This document shows positions 7,697-16,220 of a DNA stretch of 64,000 nucleotides, piece after piece. Source of the stretch: Gemmatimonadales bacterium UBA2982 (GTDB taxonomy: Bacteria > Gemmatimonadota > Gemmatimonadetes > Longimicrobiales > Gaopeijiaceae); the NCBI GenBank assembly GCA_002347035.1, contig DEAM01000001.1, positions 1 to 64,000 on the forward strand. Reading direction: 5' to 3'. Both the position numbers and the translations under genes were made by a program. Under the pieces are notes generated by a model. The model was not told the DNA's origin, did not search any database, and saw only the letters and a list, made by a program, of their open reading frames with translations. Numbering within the stretch: the stretch's first letter is position 1; each line of letters opens with the position of its first letter.

Positions 7697-8871
7697 GTTC
7701 TCGTTCCGGCGTATGCACGAAGGCGGTCTCCAGCATCCTGCAAGGTTTGAGTACGCTTGCAAAAGGCAAATCGTACTAGCGACCTACCTCGGTCTGGCTC
7801 GCTGAAGAAGCTCGACCCTGGCACAGAAGCAACACCTGCGTAACGTGCTAAGTGTTTTGCAAAAGTCGTATCGTCTTCGCCGCTAATTTGGCTGAAGTCT
7901 GCAAGGATGTAATAGGCACCCTCTGGAGCCGAGCAATTGAATCCAGCTTCTTGGAGGGCCGACAAAAGGGTGTTTCCGCGGGAGCTGTACTCAAGTGCGA
8001 GGGACTCGTAGTAACTAGATCCCAGTTCTTCTATACCTACGGCGCATGCTTCCTGAAGCGGAGCAGGGGCACCCACAGTAAGGAAGTCATGGACCTTTCG
8101 GATCGCATCTGTGATTTCAGGAGGTGCGATAATCGTACCTACCCTCCAACCAGTCACGCTGAATGTTTTAGAAAGCCCACTAACCGTGATGGTTCGGTCC
8201 GCCATCCCTTCCCAAGTAGCGAGCGGAAGATGTTCGCCTTTGTAGTAGATGTGCTCGTAGATTTCATCAGTTATCGCCAGGATATCATGCTTCAAACAGA
8301 GATCGACGACTGCCTGAAGCTCTTCTCGGTCGAATACCCGCCCAGTTGGATTGTTTGGGGTGTTGAGGACGAGTGCCTTAGTACGTGGCCCAATGGCTGC
8401 CTCGAGTTGACTCGGGTCAATGCGGTAAGATGGTGGCTCAAGCGTGATGAAGACTGGGCTGGCTTCAGACAACACCGTGTCCGGTCCATAGTTTTCGTAA
8501 AATGGCTCGAACACGATGACTTCGTCACCTGGGTCGACCAATGCGAGCATGATAGAAGCCATGGCTTCAGTAGCTCCACATGTGATCGTGATCTCACGTT
8601 CGGGATCGACCTCCATGTCGTATAGGTCAAGATATTTTCTTGCCAGGGCTTGCCTTAGGCGAGGCGTACCCCAGGTGATCGCGTATTGATTGATGTCATC
8701 GTAGATAGCTTTTGCAGCAGCCTCCTTGAGTAGCATCGGGGCAGGGAAGTCCGGAAAGCCTTGGGCCAGATTCACGGCGTCATATTTGCGAGCTACTCGA
8801 GTCATTTCGCGAATTACAGACTCGGTGAACGTATGGGTGCGTCGAGCTGTGCGGCCGCGTGCTTGGGCCAT
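7693..8871 (-). CDS. PLP-dependent class I/II aminotransferase
   Basis: Fold-type I aminotransferase of 392 residues. Visible landmarks are the substrate-side motif NLAQGFPDF (34-42), cofactor-binding CGATEA (98-103), NNPTG (173-177), TDEIYE (201-206), the Schiff-base lysine Lys235 in SGLSKTFS, and GWRVG just after. The overall pattern (QGFPDF, YYILADFS) is closest to the kynurenine/methionine aminotransferase branch; the exact substrate is not determined. The start is ATG 8871, with a GAGG Shine-Dalgarno five bases upstream; an ATG at 8949 would add an unrelated 26-residue leader. It is coupled to the zinc-ribbon protein downstream. Confidence 0.9.
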   Translation of the reverse strand: MAQARGRTARRTHTFTESVIREMTRVARKYDAVNLAQGFPDFPAPMLLKEAAAKAIYDDINQYAITWGTPRLRQALARKYLDLYDMEVDPEREITITCGATEAMASIMLALVDPGDEVIVFEPFYENYGPDTVLSEASPVFITLEPPSYRIDPSQLEAAIGPRTKALVLNTPNNPTGRVFDREELQAVVDLCLKHDILAITDEIYEHIYYKGEHLPLATWEGMADRTITVSGLSKTFSVTGWRVGTIIAPPEITDAIRKVHDFLTVGAPAPLQEACAVGIEELGSSYYESLALEYSSRGNTLLSALQEAGFNCSAPEGAYYILADFSQISGEDDTTFAKHLARYAGVASVPGSSFFSEPDRGRSLVRFAFCKRTQTLQDAGDRLRAYAGTRT

Positions 8872-9086
8872 TCGTACCTCAGTCTTTAGGGATAGACATA
8901 CTGACGGGCATGATGTGTAAGGCGCCGAGATCCGGCAACGGCTAGCCATGCAGTATGATTGTTTCCAGAGGGCTTCTTTTCACATGACACATTCTGACCG
9001 GTCTTCGCTTAGAGACGTTAGAACGTGTAGATTCAGTTGAGACTATTTGCTGCTGAAGCGCTTCATTATTGGTGGGGATTGTAGCA

Positions 9087-9464
9087 ATGAGAATAAGATC
9101 GATACTGCTGGGCCTATTATTCTGCGGGATAAGTACCGCAGCGATACCGATGTCGGATATATTTCACTTTGCACTGACTAAGTCCGCACCGGCAGCAGAC
9201 TCAGCAGTTCCATCACCTAACGAAGTACGGCTGTGGTTCACTCAGGCTCCGCAACAGAATTCTGTTGCAGTCCGTCTTATTAATCCTGCCGGTGAGCTGG
9301 TGGATACAAGTGACCCTAGCCTCGATCAAGCCGACCAAAAAGTAGTGAGTGTAAATGTTGATGGGGCACTAGGGGCTGGCGGGTATACTGTGTCGTGGAG
9401 AGGAATCGGTGACGATGGACATGTTGTACGCGGGGAATTTGGTTTCACAGTAAACGCACAATAG
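9087..9464 (+). CDS. copC: CopC-domain periplasmic copper-binding protein
   Basis: The 125-residue product carries a signal peptide (about 1-24) and a CopC beta-sandwich. His27 lies near the expected mature N-terminus, followed by the SxPA-type stretch 'KSAPAADS', and a C-terminal GHVVRGEFGFTV supplies a second conserved His. These correspond to the copper sites of the family. The ATG at 9087 is preferred over a TTG at 9069 because GGGGA lies at a usual distance upstream. CopD follows after 13 bases, so the pair likely handles copper at the inner membrane. Promoter signals upstream are not clear. Confidence 0.88.
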   Translation: MRIRSILLGLLFCGISTAAIPMSDIFHFALTKSAPAADSAVPSPNEVRLWFTQAPQQNSVAVRLINPAGELVDTSDPSLDQADQKVVSVNVDGALGAGGYTVSWRGIGDDGHVVRGEFGFTVNAQ

Positions 9465-9477
9465 GCCTAGCCGCGCT

Positions 9478-10386
9478 GTGGCGCCTACATTTAGCGCGGC
9501 GACAGGGTGGTTGCTCTATGCAGGACTGATCCTTGTGGCGGGGGGGGTTACAGCGCACTGGGTCCTTATACCAGCGCTAAAGCTACCTGAAAGTCCCATA
9601 AGGAGCTGGCTCGAAGAAGCAGCCTGGCGTCTTGGCCTACTCGGAGGATCGTTTCTCCCCATCGCACTAAGTTTGGTTTTTATCCGACAACTTATCGAGT
9701 TTCGAGATCCATTTGTGCCCTGGACAGAGGATGCCCAACTGCTTCTCACTGGAACTAATTGGGGAAGAACTTGGCTCTTAGGTGTTACAGGCTCCTTTCT
9801 GCTGGCTGCAGCTTTTGTTTTTGGGGGCCGTGGGAGGCGCCTGGCATGGGCGGTGAGCGCATTTGTTCTACTTGGGTTAAGTAGCTTCCCCGCGTTCACA
9901 GGGCATGCAAGCGGAACCGAAGGGCTTAGACCGCTCACCATTTTTGTGGACACCCTTCACGTTTGGGCGGTCGGAGTTTGGATCGGAGGCCTGGGCTTTG
10001 TCCTCTACGCAAATCGTGGTTGGTTACCCGGTGGAGGAGAAAAGACAGAGAGTATCCTTCCGCTCCTGGTATCGAGGTTTTCACCTATCGCCGTGGCAAG
10101 TGTGGGAGTGGTGATAGTTACAGGTTCAATATCTGCGTGGGTGCATCTTTCCTCTTTCGGGGATCTGCTTTTCACTCCGTACGGACAGTTACTTTCGGTT
10201 AAGATCGTTTTAGTAACGGCGGCTTTTGGGCTGGGTCTACTTAATTGGAAACGTCACACTCCATACCTTACTGAAGTGTCAGGTCAGCGTGCGCTCATTC
10301 GGACGGCCGTGACAGAATTGTTCGTGGTTCAGATTGTACTCATCGTGACCTCAATACTTGTTGTCACCTCTCCTCCAGCGCACTAA
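9478..10386 (+). CDS. copD: CopD-domain copper resistance/uptake membrane protein
   Basis: Polytopic inner-membrane protein of 302 residues with about eight hydrophobic helices. The CopD domain is marked by the HVWAVGVWIGGL helix near residues 160-172 and by conserved His residues facing it. It starts with GTG 13 bases after copC, consistent with an operon in which CopC delivers copper to CopD. A G8 run at 9540-9547 falls in the coding sequence. Whether the pair imports copper or protects from it is not decided by sequence. Confidence 0.86.
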   Translation: MAPTFSAATGWLLYAGLILVAGGVTAHWVLIPALKLPESPIRSWLEEAAWRLGLLGGSFLPIALSLVFIRQLIEFRDPFVPWTEDAQLLLTGTNWGRTWLLGVTGSFLLAAAFVFGGRGRRLAWAVSAFVLLGLSSFPAFTGHASGTEGLRPLTIFVDTLHVWAVGVWIGGLGFVLYANRGWLPGGGEKTESILPLLVSRFSPIAVASVGVVIVTGSISAWVHLSSFGDLLFTPYGQLLSVKIVLVTAAFGLGLLNWKRHTPYLTEVSGQRALIRTAVTELFVVQIVLIVTSILVVTSPPAH

Positions 10387-10400
10387 CCCTGGTAGGTCCT

Positions 10401-11654
10401 ATGCTGACAATTCCAGAGAACTGGCTTGAGTTAGTAGGGTTGCTTCTAGCACTCGCTGCTACTGCCTGGGCAGTCGACTGGTTCGTGACCCGGATGTTTA
10501 GAGCAGTGGTCCATAAGATCGCCGCAAAGACGCGATCTACATGGGATGACCGTCTAATACACCGAAAGGTCTTCACTAGAATCGCACATGTGGCGCCAGG
10601 CCTAGTTGTTTACTACGGGATCGGGCCAGCACTCGGCGTTAGTGGGGCAGAGATCACCGTTGGCGTCAGCACCACCGCCTTCATGGCTGGGCTCACACAG
10701 CGAGTGGCTTTGGCATTCATCGTCGTGACTGTAACGATGTCCGCTAGCGCCTTTTTAGACGCTATCAACGACATTTATAACGAATCGTATTCAGACGCAA
10801 ATAATCGGCCTATAAAAGGTTACCTACAGGTTGTAGGACTTATCCTCTACATCGCGGCTGGTGTGGTTGCAGTGTCGATCTTGGCCGACAGGTCACCGGT
10901 CGTATTTCTTTCGGGACTCGGCGCTCTCACAGCTGTTCTGATGCTTGTCTTCCGGGACACAATTCTCTCGCTTGTGGCGAGTCTGCAAATTATGTCGAAC
11001 GACATGATTCGCATCGGCGATTGGGTTGAAATGCCACAGGCAAATGTGGACGGTGATGTGATTGATATCGCCTTGCATACTGTCAAAATCCAGAACTGGG
11101 ATAAGACGATATCTACCATCCCTACACACAAATTCATCACGGAGTCGTTTAAGAACTGGCGTGGGATGAGTGAGTCGGGAGGTCGGCGTATAAAACGCGC
11201 ACTAAATATTGACCTGACATCCATCAGGTTTCTTACTGAAGAGGAAATTGAACGGCTATCACGACATGAATTATTGAGGGAGTATATCGCGGCCAAGCAA
11301 GAGGATCTGGAGCGTCACGCGGCTGAAAAAGCAGCCTTAGGGAATGATCTTGTTCCCATTGTCCGTAGGTTGACCAATGTGGGTACCCTACGTGCTTACC
11401 TGCGGAGCTACCTGCGACAGCATCCTGAGATTCATGAAAAGATGACCCTGCTGGTGCGGCCATTGACGCCTACAGCACAGGGTCTACCTCTGGAAATTTA
11501 CTGTTTCACGAATGACACACGTTGGGAAAGTTTCGAACGGATACAGGCGGATATTTTCGATCACTTGGTTGCCACCCTTCCAGAATTCGGGCTTGAAGCA
11601 TTCCAGGATCCTTCGGGAGCGGACGTTATCATGATGAGTGATAACGCAGGCTGA
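10401..11654 (+). CDS. ybdG: MscS-family mechanosensitive channel, YbdG type
   Basis: The 417-residue product has five hydrophobic segments in the first half and an MscS-like beta domain. The stretch from about residue 230 (QNWDKTISTIPTHKFI, then NWRGMSESGGRRIKR) is the hallmark of the YbdG/MscM subfamily rather than MscS proper. Members gate ions or solutes when membrane tension rises. It lies 14 bases after copD but its function is unrelated, so cotranscription may be positional only. The ATG at 10401 gives the family's usual start and length. Confidence 0.88.
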   Translation: MLTIPENWLELVGLLLALAATAWAVDWFVTRMFRAVVHKIAAKTRSTWDDRLIHRKVFTRIAHVAPGLVVYYGIGPALGVSGAEITVGVSTTAFMAGLTQRVALAFIVVTVTMSASAFLDAINDIYNESYSDANNRPIKGYLQVVGLILYIAAGVVAVSILADRSPVVFLSGLGALTAVLMLVFRDTILSLVASLQIMSNDMIRIGDWVEMPQANVDGDVIDIALHTVKIQNWDKTISTIPTHKFITESFKNWRGMSESGGRRIKRALNIDLTSIRFLTEEEIERLSRHELLREYIAAKQEDLERHAAEKAALGNDLVPIVRRLTNVGTLRAYLRSYLRQHPEIHEKMTLLVRPLTPTAQGLPLEIYCFTNDTRWESFERIQADIFDHLVATLPEFGLEAFQDPSGADVIMMSDNAG

Positions 11655-11743
11655 TTCGGGGGATCACCCCAAGGGTGGCCATTGGCGTGTGAAGCTCTTG
11701 AGAGGGCCAAGATGCCCCATGAGTGCTGGTTCAAAAGGCTCTC

Positions 11744-11760
11744 GCCCCAAAATTTGGGGC
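11744..11760. terminator. Inverted repeat between convergent ybdG and dcd
   Basis: GCCCCAAAATTTGGGGC folds into a GC-rich hairpin in the gap where two convergent genes end. Neither side carries a T-tract, so it is at best an imperfect terminator or a roadblock that assists Rho. Confidence 0.35.
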
Positions 11761-11763
11761 TGA

Positions 11764-12318
11764 CTACATCTTGGGAAGTGTGACTCCAATTTGCTTCATA
11801 TACTTACCCTTTCGATCCGCGTAGGCGATTTCTGGCTCTTCGTCTCCCTCGAAGAACAAGAGTTGAGCTATCCCTTCGCCACCGTACACTTTCGCAGGCA
11901 GGGGTGTTGTGTTTGAGATTTCAAGTGTGAGATAGCCTTCCCACGTCGGCTCTAACGGAGTCACGTTTACGATGAGTCCGCACCTAGCGTACGTAGACTT
12001 CCCGACACAAACCACCAACACATCTCGAGGGATCCGGAAATATTCCTCCGTGCGGGCCAGGGCAAATGAATTAGGAGGTATGATGCACTCCGGCCCGTTG
12101 ATATCCACGAAAGACCTATCGTCGAATCGTTTGGGGTCAACGATAGCGTTGTGGACATTGGTGAACACCTTGAACTCTGGTGACACGCGTATGTCATAAC
12201 CGTAAGAAGAAAGGCCGTACGAGATCACACCCTCACGCACCTGACCAGCCTCGAAGGGCTCGATCATATTTTGTTCTTCACACATTCGGCGAATCCACTT
12301 GTCGCTCTTGATTGGCAT
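11764..12318 (-). CDS. dcd: dCTP deaminase
   Basis: Converts dCTP to dUTP for thymidylate synthesis; a homotrimer of the dUTPase fold. The 184-residue product begins MPIKSDKWIRRM and matches the family length (E. coli 193). Conserved parts include the Tyr/Gly-rich loop SYGLSSYGYDIR, GKSTYARCG (106-114) at the nucleotide site, and EPTWEGYLTLE, whose last Glu133 aligns with the catalytic glutamate. The frame is open 76 codons further upstream but that part is not protein-like, so ATG 12318 is chosen. It is divergent from the nuo operon. I cannot exclude the bifunctional dUMP-forming type from motifs alone. Confidence 0.92.
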   Translation of the reverse strand: MPIKSDKWIRRMCEEQNMIEPFEAGQVREGVISYGLSSYGYDIRVSPEFKVFTNVHNAIVDPKRFDDRSFVDINGPECIIPPNSFALARTEEYFRIPRDVLVVCVGKSTYARCGLIVNVTPLEPTWEGYLTLEISNTTPLPAKVYGGEGIAQLLFFEGDEEPEIAYADRKGKYMKQIGVTLPKM

Positions 12319-12349
12319 TATATGAGGGCTCTCGAGGGCTGTTGCGGAG

Positions 12350-12363
12350 GCTTTGAACCAAAG
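12350..12363. promoter_or_regulatory. Near-palindromic 14-mer upstream of dcd, repeated before acpP
   Basis: GCTTTGAACCAAAG contains the dyad CTTTG-AAC-CAAAG. The identical 14 bases occur at 38725-38738, just upstream of acpP. Both sites are intergenic. It could be an operator for one regulator; no protein is identified. Confidence 0.35.
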
Positions 12364-12408
12364 GTTTGGCGGCCCAAGATAGATACCCTGACAAAGCTCG
12401 TGCAAACC

Positions 12409-12461
12409 CCCAGCGTCACAGCAGAATAAGCGCTTCGTCAGGTTGACACTCTGACGCTGGG
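12409..12461. repeat. 10-bp inverted repeat spanning the nuo promoter
   Basis: CCCAGCGTCA (12409-12418) and TGACGCTGGG (12452-12461) are exact inverted copies 33 bases apart. The right arm lies inside the spacer of the candidate nuo promoter, so a dimeric regulator or a DNA loop could act on it; a folded antisense dcd leader is the alternative. Confidence 0.5.
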
Positions 12462-12472
12462 TCCGGTACCTT
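12443..12472 (+). promoter_or_regulatory. Candidate sigma-70 promoter of the nuo operon
   Basis: A perfect -35 hexamer TTGACA (12443-12448) is followed after 18 bases by TACCTT (12467-12472), a weak -10. The predicted start lies about 45 bases before nuoA. It is the only consensus -35 in the dcd/nuoA gap. Confidence 0.45.
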
Positions 12473-12524
12473 TTTCGCGCCGTGCGGACCTCGTGAACAT
12501 TTTCACAAGCGCAAGCCAACGCCC

Positions 12525-12881
12525 ATGTCGGGAGCTTACCTCCCACTCCTCCTCTTGTTCGGTGTATCGATCCTGAACGCCGTTGGCATGGTTGTCACGT
12601 CGCATATTCTGAATCCGCGCCGCGACACCCCACAGAAACTGATGCCATACGAGTCGGGAATGATCCCACTGGGAAGCACACGTCAGCGTTTCTCTGTGAA
12701 ATTTTACATGGTAGCAATCAGCTTTATCGTTTTCGACCTTGAGACGATCTTTCTGATTCCATGGGCAGTACAGGTACGTGAGCTCGGCTGGAGTGTTTTT
12801 GTGGCGGTATCTCTGTTCGTTGTTGTGTTGGCTGTTGGCCTAGTCTATGAATGGAAGAAGGGAGGGCTCGAATGGGGATAG
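12525..12881 (+). CDS. nuoA: NADH-quinone oxidoreductase subunit A
   Basis: Small membrane subunit of complex I (118 residues, three transmembrane helices). Conserved landmarks are the loop KLMPYESGMIPLGS and the acidic helix start ISFIVFDLETIFLIPW, which lie at the quinone-site junction. First gene of a 14-gene nuo operon; nuoB starts inside its last codons. No Shine-Dalgarno is evident before the ATG. A candidate promoter and an inverted repeat lie upstream. Confidence 0.95.
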   Translation: MSGAYLPLLLLFGVSILNAVGMVVTSHILNPRRDTPQKLMPYESGMIPLGSTRQRFSVKFYMVAISFIVFDLETIFLIPWAVQVRELGWSVFVAVSLFVVVLAVGLVYEWKKGGLEWG

Positions 12882-13570
12882 GAGATGTTCTGCCTGGGGG
12901 TGGGGTAAGTAAGCAAGATGGCGGCATGTTTGGAGCTGGCAGCCCGACCTTTCTGACCACCAAGATCGATTGGGTCATAAACTGGGGACGTCGGAATTCT
13001 CTCTGGCCAATGCCATTTGGTACCGCTTGTTGTGCTATAGAAATGATGGCTTCCGCTGCGTCCAACTACGATTTGGCGCGGTTTGGAATGGAACGCATGT
13101 CGTTCAGCCCCCGACAAGCAGACGTTTTGATCTGTGCCGGCAGGGTTCCCTATAAGCTTGCGCCTGTGCTTCGGCGAATCTGGGATCAGATGCCGCAACC
13201 GAAGTGGTGCGTCTCGATGGGCGCGTGTGCAAGCTCGGGTGGTGTCTTTGATGTCTACTCCATGGTCCAGGGAATCGACACCATCGTACCAGTCGACGTT
13301 TATGTGCCGGGATGCCCTCCTAGACCTGAAGGTCTCATATATGGCCTAATGATGATCCAGGAAAAGATTCGCCAAGAGTCCCTGAGCCGGCATTTCGAGC
13401 ACCGAGCAGAAGATCCAAACTCAGTAGCTCGGCCACATGCAAACGCAGAGGAGGTATCGGGGCTTACGGGTCCATTTGGCAGTTCGACACACCAAGATCA
13501 GCTTTCAACTGGTCTGGTAGTGGATACTGGTGACGGTCTAGCTGACGATCTTGGTCAAGGCGATGACTGA
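12872..13570 (+). CDS. nuoB: NADH-quinone oxidoreductase subunit B
   Basis: Carries the terminal [4Fe-4S] cluster N2 that passes electrons to quinone. Ligands are visible as Cys53-Cys54 (GTACC), Cys120 (MGAC) and Cys149 (PGCPPRPEG). The start ATG 12872 has GGGAGG six bases upstream and overlaps the nuoA stop; an ATG at 12851 would add seven residues without an RBS. The conserved core ends near residue 175, leaving about 55 residues of acidic, low-conservation tail, unusual for NuoB. Confidence 0.95.
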   Translation: MGIGDVLPGGGVSKQDGGMFGAGSPTFLTTKIDWVINWGRRNSLWPMPFGTACCAIEMMASAASNYDLARFGMERMSFSPRQADVLICAGRVPYKLAPVLRRIWDQMPQPKWCVSMGACASSGGVFDVYSMVQGIDTIVPVDVYVPGCPPRPEGLIYGLMMIQEKIRQESLSRHFEHRAEDPNSVARPHANAEEVSGLTGPFGSSTHQDQLSTGLVVDTGDGLADDLGQGDD

Positions 13571-14261
13571 CCATCCACCGAATGAATTAGACGTTGTGAG
13601 TGACGGCGCCTTACCCTCAGACGTCGACGAATCAGGAGCCGTCGCTAGCAGCTTGCGAGAGGCAACGCACCCGTCCGTGCTAGGTCTAATGGGTGAATTT
13701 CCTAGCGCAGTGGAAGCGCAAACAGTGTCCGCAAGGGACCAGGCAGTGGTTTGGATACAGGCATCGAAGAGCCTGGAAATGCTCCGCTGGCTAAAGGACG
13801 ATGCTGGTCAGCTATATGACATGTTGTCTGACGTTACAGGAGTAGATTACGGAGATGGTCGGACCATTGAGGTGATCTACCAACTGTTTTCCACTAAACA
13901 CAAACGTCCGCTGCGTGTCCGGTGCAAGCTTCCTTTGGACAAACTCGAGATCGATTCAGTGGTGGTTTTATGGAAATCAGCTGACTGGCTGGAGCGGGAA
14001 GTTTATGACCTCTTCGGAGTGACTTTTGTCGGGCATCCGGATTTGCGTCGCATTCTGATGCCGGACGACTATGAAGAGGGGCACCCACTCAGGAAAGACT
14101 TTCCCCTAAGAGGTAGGTTTTCTAGGGCTGAGCAGACGAGACGAGCTTTACTCCAAGACGTCGAACGTTTTTATCAGGCGAGCGACTTGCAAGTTGGCGG
14201 GCGGCCTCAAGAAGTCGCGACTCCTGAATCGACAACATTGCACGGAGAGGATCCCTCCTAA
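13563..14261 (+). CDS. nuoC: NADH-quinone oxidoreductase subunit C
   Basis: The 30-kDa-type peripheral subunit of complex I, which holds NuoD and NuoI together. The signature block (EREVYDLFGV, GHPDLRRILMPDDYEEGHPL, RKDFPLRG) lies near residues 145-185. About 55 variable residues precede the core. The ATG at 13563 overlaps the nuoB stop by eight bases; a TTG at 13551 is the alternative. It is a separate gene here, not the NuoCD fusion of E. coli. Confidence 0.95.
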   Translation: MTDHPPNELDVVSDGALPSDVDESGAVASSLREATHPSVLGLMGEFPSAVEAQTVSARDQAVVWIQASKSLEMLRWLKDDAGQLYDMLSDVTGVDYGDGRTIEVIYQLFSTKHKRPLRVRCKLPLDKLEIDSVVVLWKSADWLEREVYDLFGVTFVGHPDLRRILMPDDYEEGHPLRKDFPLRGRFSRAEQTRRALLQDVERFYQASDLQVGGRPQEVATPESTTLHGEDPS

Positions 14262-15541
14262 TGGCTCAACGCAAGGTCGAACTCTCGCTAGGTCGAAATC
14301 CTGAGATGGGAGTTGATGGCCTTCCAACACAAACACCGCTTGCTCCATTTGACATTCTGGAACCAGAAATTGATACCGAGCAGATGCTCATCAATATCGG
14401 CCCCCAGCACCCGGCAACCCACGGGGTGTTAAGACTTGTTTGTGAACTAGATGGAGAGACCGTAGTCACAGTCACCCCTCATATCGGTTACCTGCACTCT
14501 TCGTTTGAGAAGCTCGGGGAATACCGGTCGTGGAATCAAATCGTGCCCCTGACAGATCGGATGGACTATCTCGCACCGTTGATCTACAACTGTGCGTATG
14601 TGATGTCTGTCGAAAAACTCATGGGCATTGAGGTGACTGAGCGTTGTAAGGTTGTGCGTGTCATCCTGATGGAACTAGATCGAATCTTCGGACACCTGCT
14701 CTGGCTGGGTACTACTGCAATCGACGTCGGTGCGTTCACCCCCTTCTTGTACGCTTTTCAAGAGCGGGAGCGGATCTATACTCTACATGAGGCCCTGACT
14801 GGAGCTCGGATTACGACTTCAGCCACACGTGTTGGGGGCATGATGGCCGATCTGCCCGACGGTTGGATCGGAGCGCTCACTGAGTTTTTGGACACATTCC
14901 CGGATACATTGGCTGAAGTGCATCACCTGCTCACTGGGAACCAGATTCATATTGGAAGAACGCAGGGGATAGGGGTGATTGGTCCTGAAGACGCCATCAA
15001 CTTCGGACTCACGGGCCCGAACTTAAGATCAGCAGGTGTCGACTACGATGTCCGAAAGGACCAGCCTTATTACGACTACGAGACGTATGATTTTGAGGTG
15101 CCAGTAGGCAGGTACGGGGATTGCTACGACAGGTATCTCTGCCGTATGGAGGAAATGGAACAAAGTATTGGTATCTTGAGGCAGGCGATCGATCGCTTGC
15201 CAGGCGGCCCAATCAACGTAGACGATCCTGATATATCTTTGCCTTCAAAGACCGATTGTATGTCGGACATGGAGAGCATGATCCACCACTTCAAGCTCAT
15301 TACAGAAGGTATTCCGGCTCCCGAAGGGGATTGTTACCTGCCCATCGAGGGTTCAAAGGGTGAACTCGGCATGTACGTGGTGGCTCAAGAGGGAGGAACA
15401 AAACCAATACGTTGGAGGGTGCGGCCACCTTCTTTTGTAAATTTGTCGACTATTCCGAAGCTTGCTGAAGGGCATCTTGTCTCCGACCTCATCATGATAA
15501 ACGCGAGCCTTGATATCGTGCTGGGGGAAATCGACCGTTGA
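14261..15541 (+). CDS. nuoD: NADH-quinone oxidoreductase subunit D
   Basis: The 49-kDa-type subunit that forms the quinone pocket with NuoB. Typical sequences are NIGPQHPATHGVLRL near residue 45 with the quinone-site His, HIGYLHSSFEKLGEYR, and the C-terminal ASLDIVLGEIDR. Length 426 fits the unfused family. The start overlaps the nuoC stop (TAATG), and the next gene overlaps its own stop as TTGA. Confidence 0.96.
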   Translation: MAQRKVELSLGRNPEMGVDGLPTQTPLAPFDILEPEIDTEQMLINIGPQHPATHGVLRLVCELDGETVVTVTPHIGYLHSSFEKLGEYRSWNQIVPLTDRMDYLAPLIYNCAYVMSVEKLMGIEVTERCKVVRVILMELDRIFGHLLWLGTTAIDVGAFTPFLYAFQERERIYTLHEALTGARITTSATRVGGMMADLPDGWIGALTEFLDTFPDTLAEVHHLLTGNQIHIGRTQGIGVIGPEDAINFGLTGPNLRSAGVDYDVRKDQPYYDYETYDFEVPVGRYGDCYDRYLCRMEEMEQSIGILRQAIDRLPGGPINVDDPDISLPSKTDCMSDMESMIHHFKLITEGIPAPEGDCYLPIEGSKGELGMYVVAQEGGTKPIRWRVRPPSFVNLSTIPKLAEGHLVSDLIMINASLDIVLGEIDR

Positions 15542-16194
15542 GTGATATTCCTTTCAGCAACCCTGGCTGGGCTGGCAACACAGGCGAATTCGACCTCACC
15601 GAAAAAGAAGTGCGCGGAGACGATTTCGTAGGAGACCGACCAAAGGACGGTGGGCACCCCTCAGGTGCTGGGACGATGCCCTACATGTTGGTTGATAAGG
15701 ATCCGGATGCACCGCTCTTCGAGGGTGAGTATCGTCAGCGATTTGAGAAAATACTCACCCGTTATCCAGATAAACGGGCCGCACTGCTCCCGGTGCTCAG
15801 CCTGGCACAAGAACTCAGGGGACACGTCAGTGCAGAGTCAATGGACGAGGTGGCAGGCTTGCTCGAGCTGTCACCGGCCTACGTGCGAGGGGTAACCACG
15901 TTTTACACCATGTATAATAAGCGGGCTGTAGGGCGCTACCTCGTTCAAGTCTGCACTAATATCTCTTGCAACCTGTGCGGGGCTGATGAAGTCCTGCAGG
16001 CGTTTCTCCGATACACAGACGCTGAAATGGGTGAAACGTCCAAGGATGGCAATTTCACAGTAATCGAAGCTGAATGCCTAGCAGCATGTGGTTTTCCAAC
16101 CTGTGTTCAAATCAACTCTCGTTACTACGAGAACGTCACGCCAGCCGACGTCGCCCAGATCATCGAACACCTCAAGCCCGAGGGGGAATCATAG
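15538..16194 (+). CDS. nuoE: NADH-quinone oxidoreductase subunit E
   Basis: The 24-kDa-type subunit with [2Fe-2S] cluster N1a. Ligands are Cys139 and Cys144 (CTNISC) and Cys180 and Cys184 (CLAAC). The start TTG 15538 overlaps the nuoD stop and has GGGGGAAA eight bases before it. The first 45 residues are a Gly/Asp-rich extension, and an internal ATG at 15676 would give a more ordinary 172-residue protein, so the start is the least sure part. Confidence 0.92.
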   Translation: MSDIPFSNPGWAGNTGEFDLTEKEVRGDDFVGDRPKDGGHPSGAGTMPYMLVDKDPDAPLFEGEYRQRFEKILTRYPDKRAALLPVLSLAQELRGHVSAESMDEVAGLLELSPAYVRGVTTFYTMYNKRAVGRYLVQVCTNISCNLCGADEVLQAFLRYTDAEMGETSKDGNFTVIEAECLAACGFPTCVQINSRYYENVTPADVAQIIEHLKPEGES

Positions 16195-16220
16195 CTTACC
16201 CCTACGTTTCAGAGCGGGAG

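Noticed and set aside
7852..8625. Long plus-strand ORF of 257 codons
   Set aside because: Entirely antisense to a clear PLP aminotransferase; no domain of its own.
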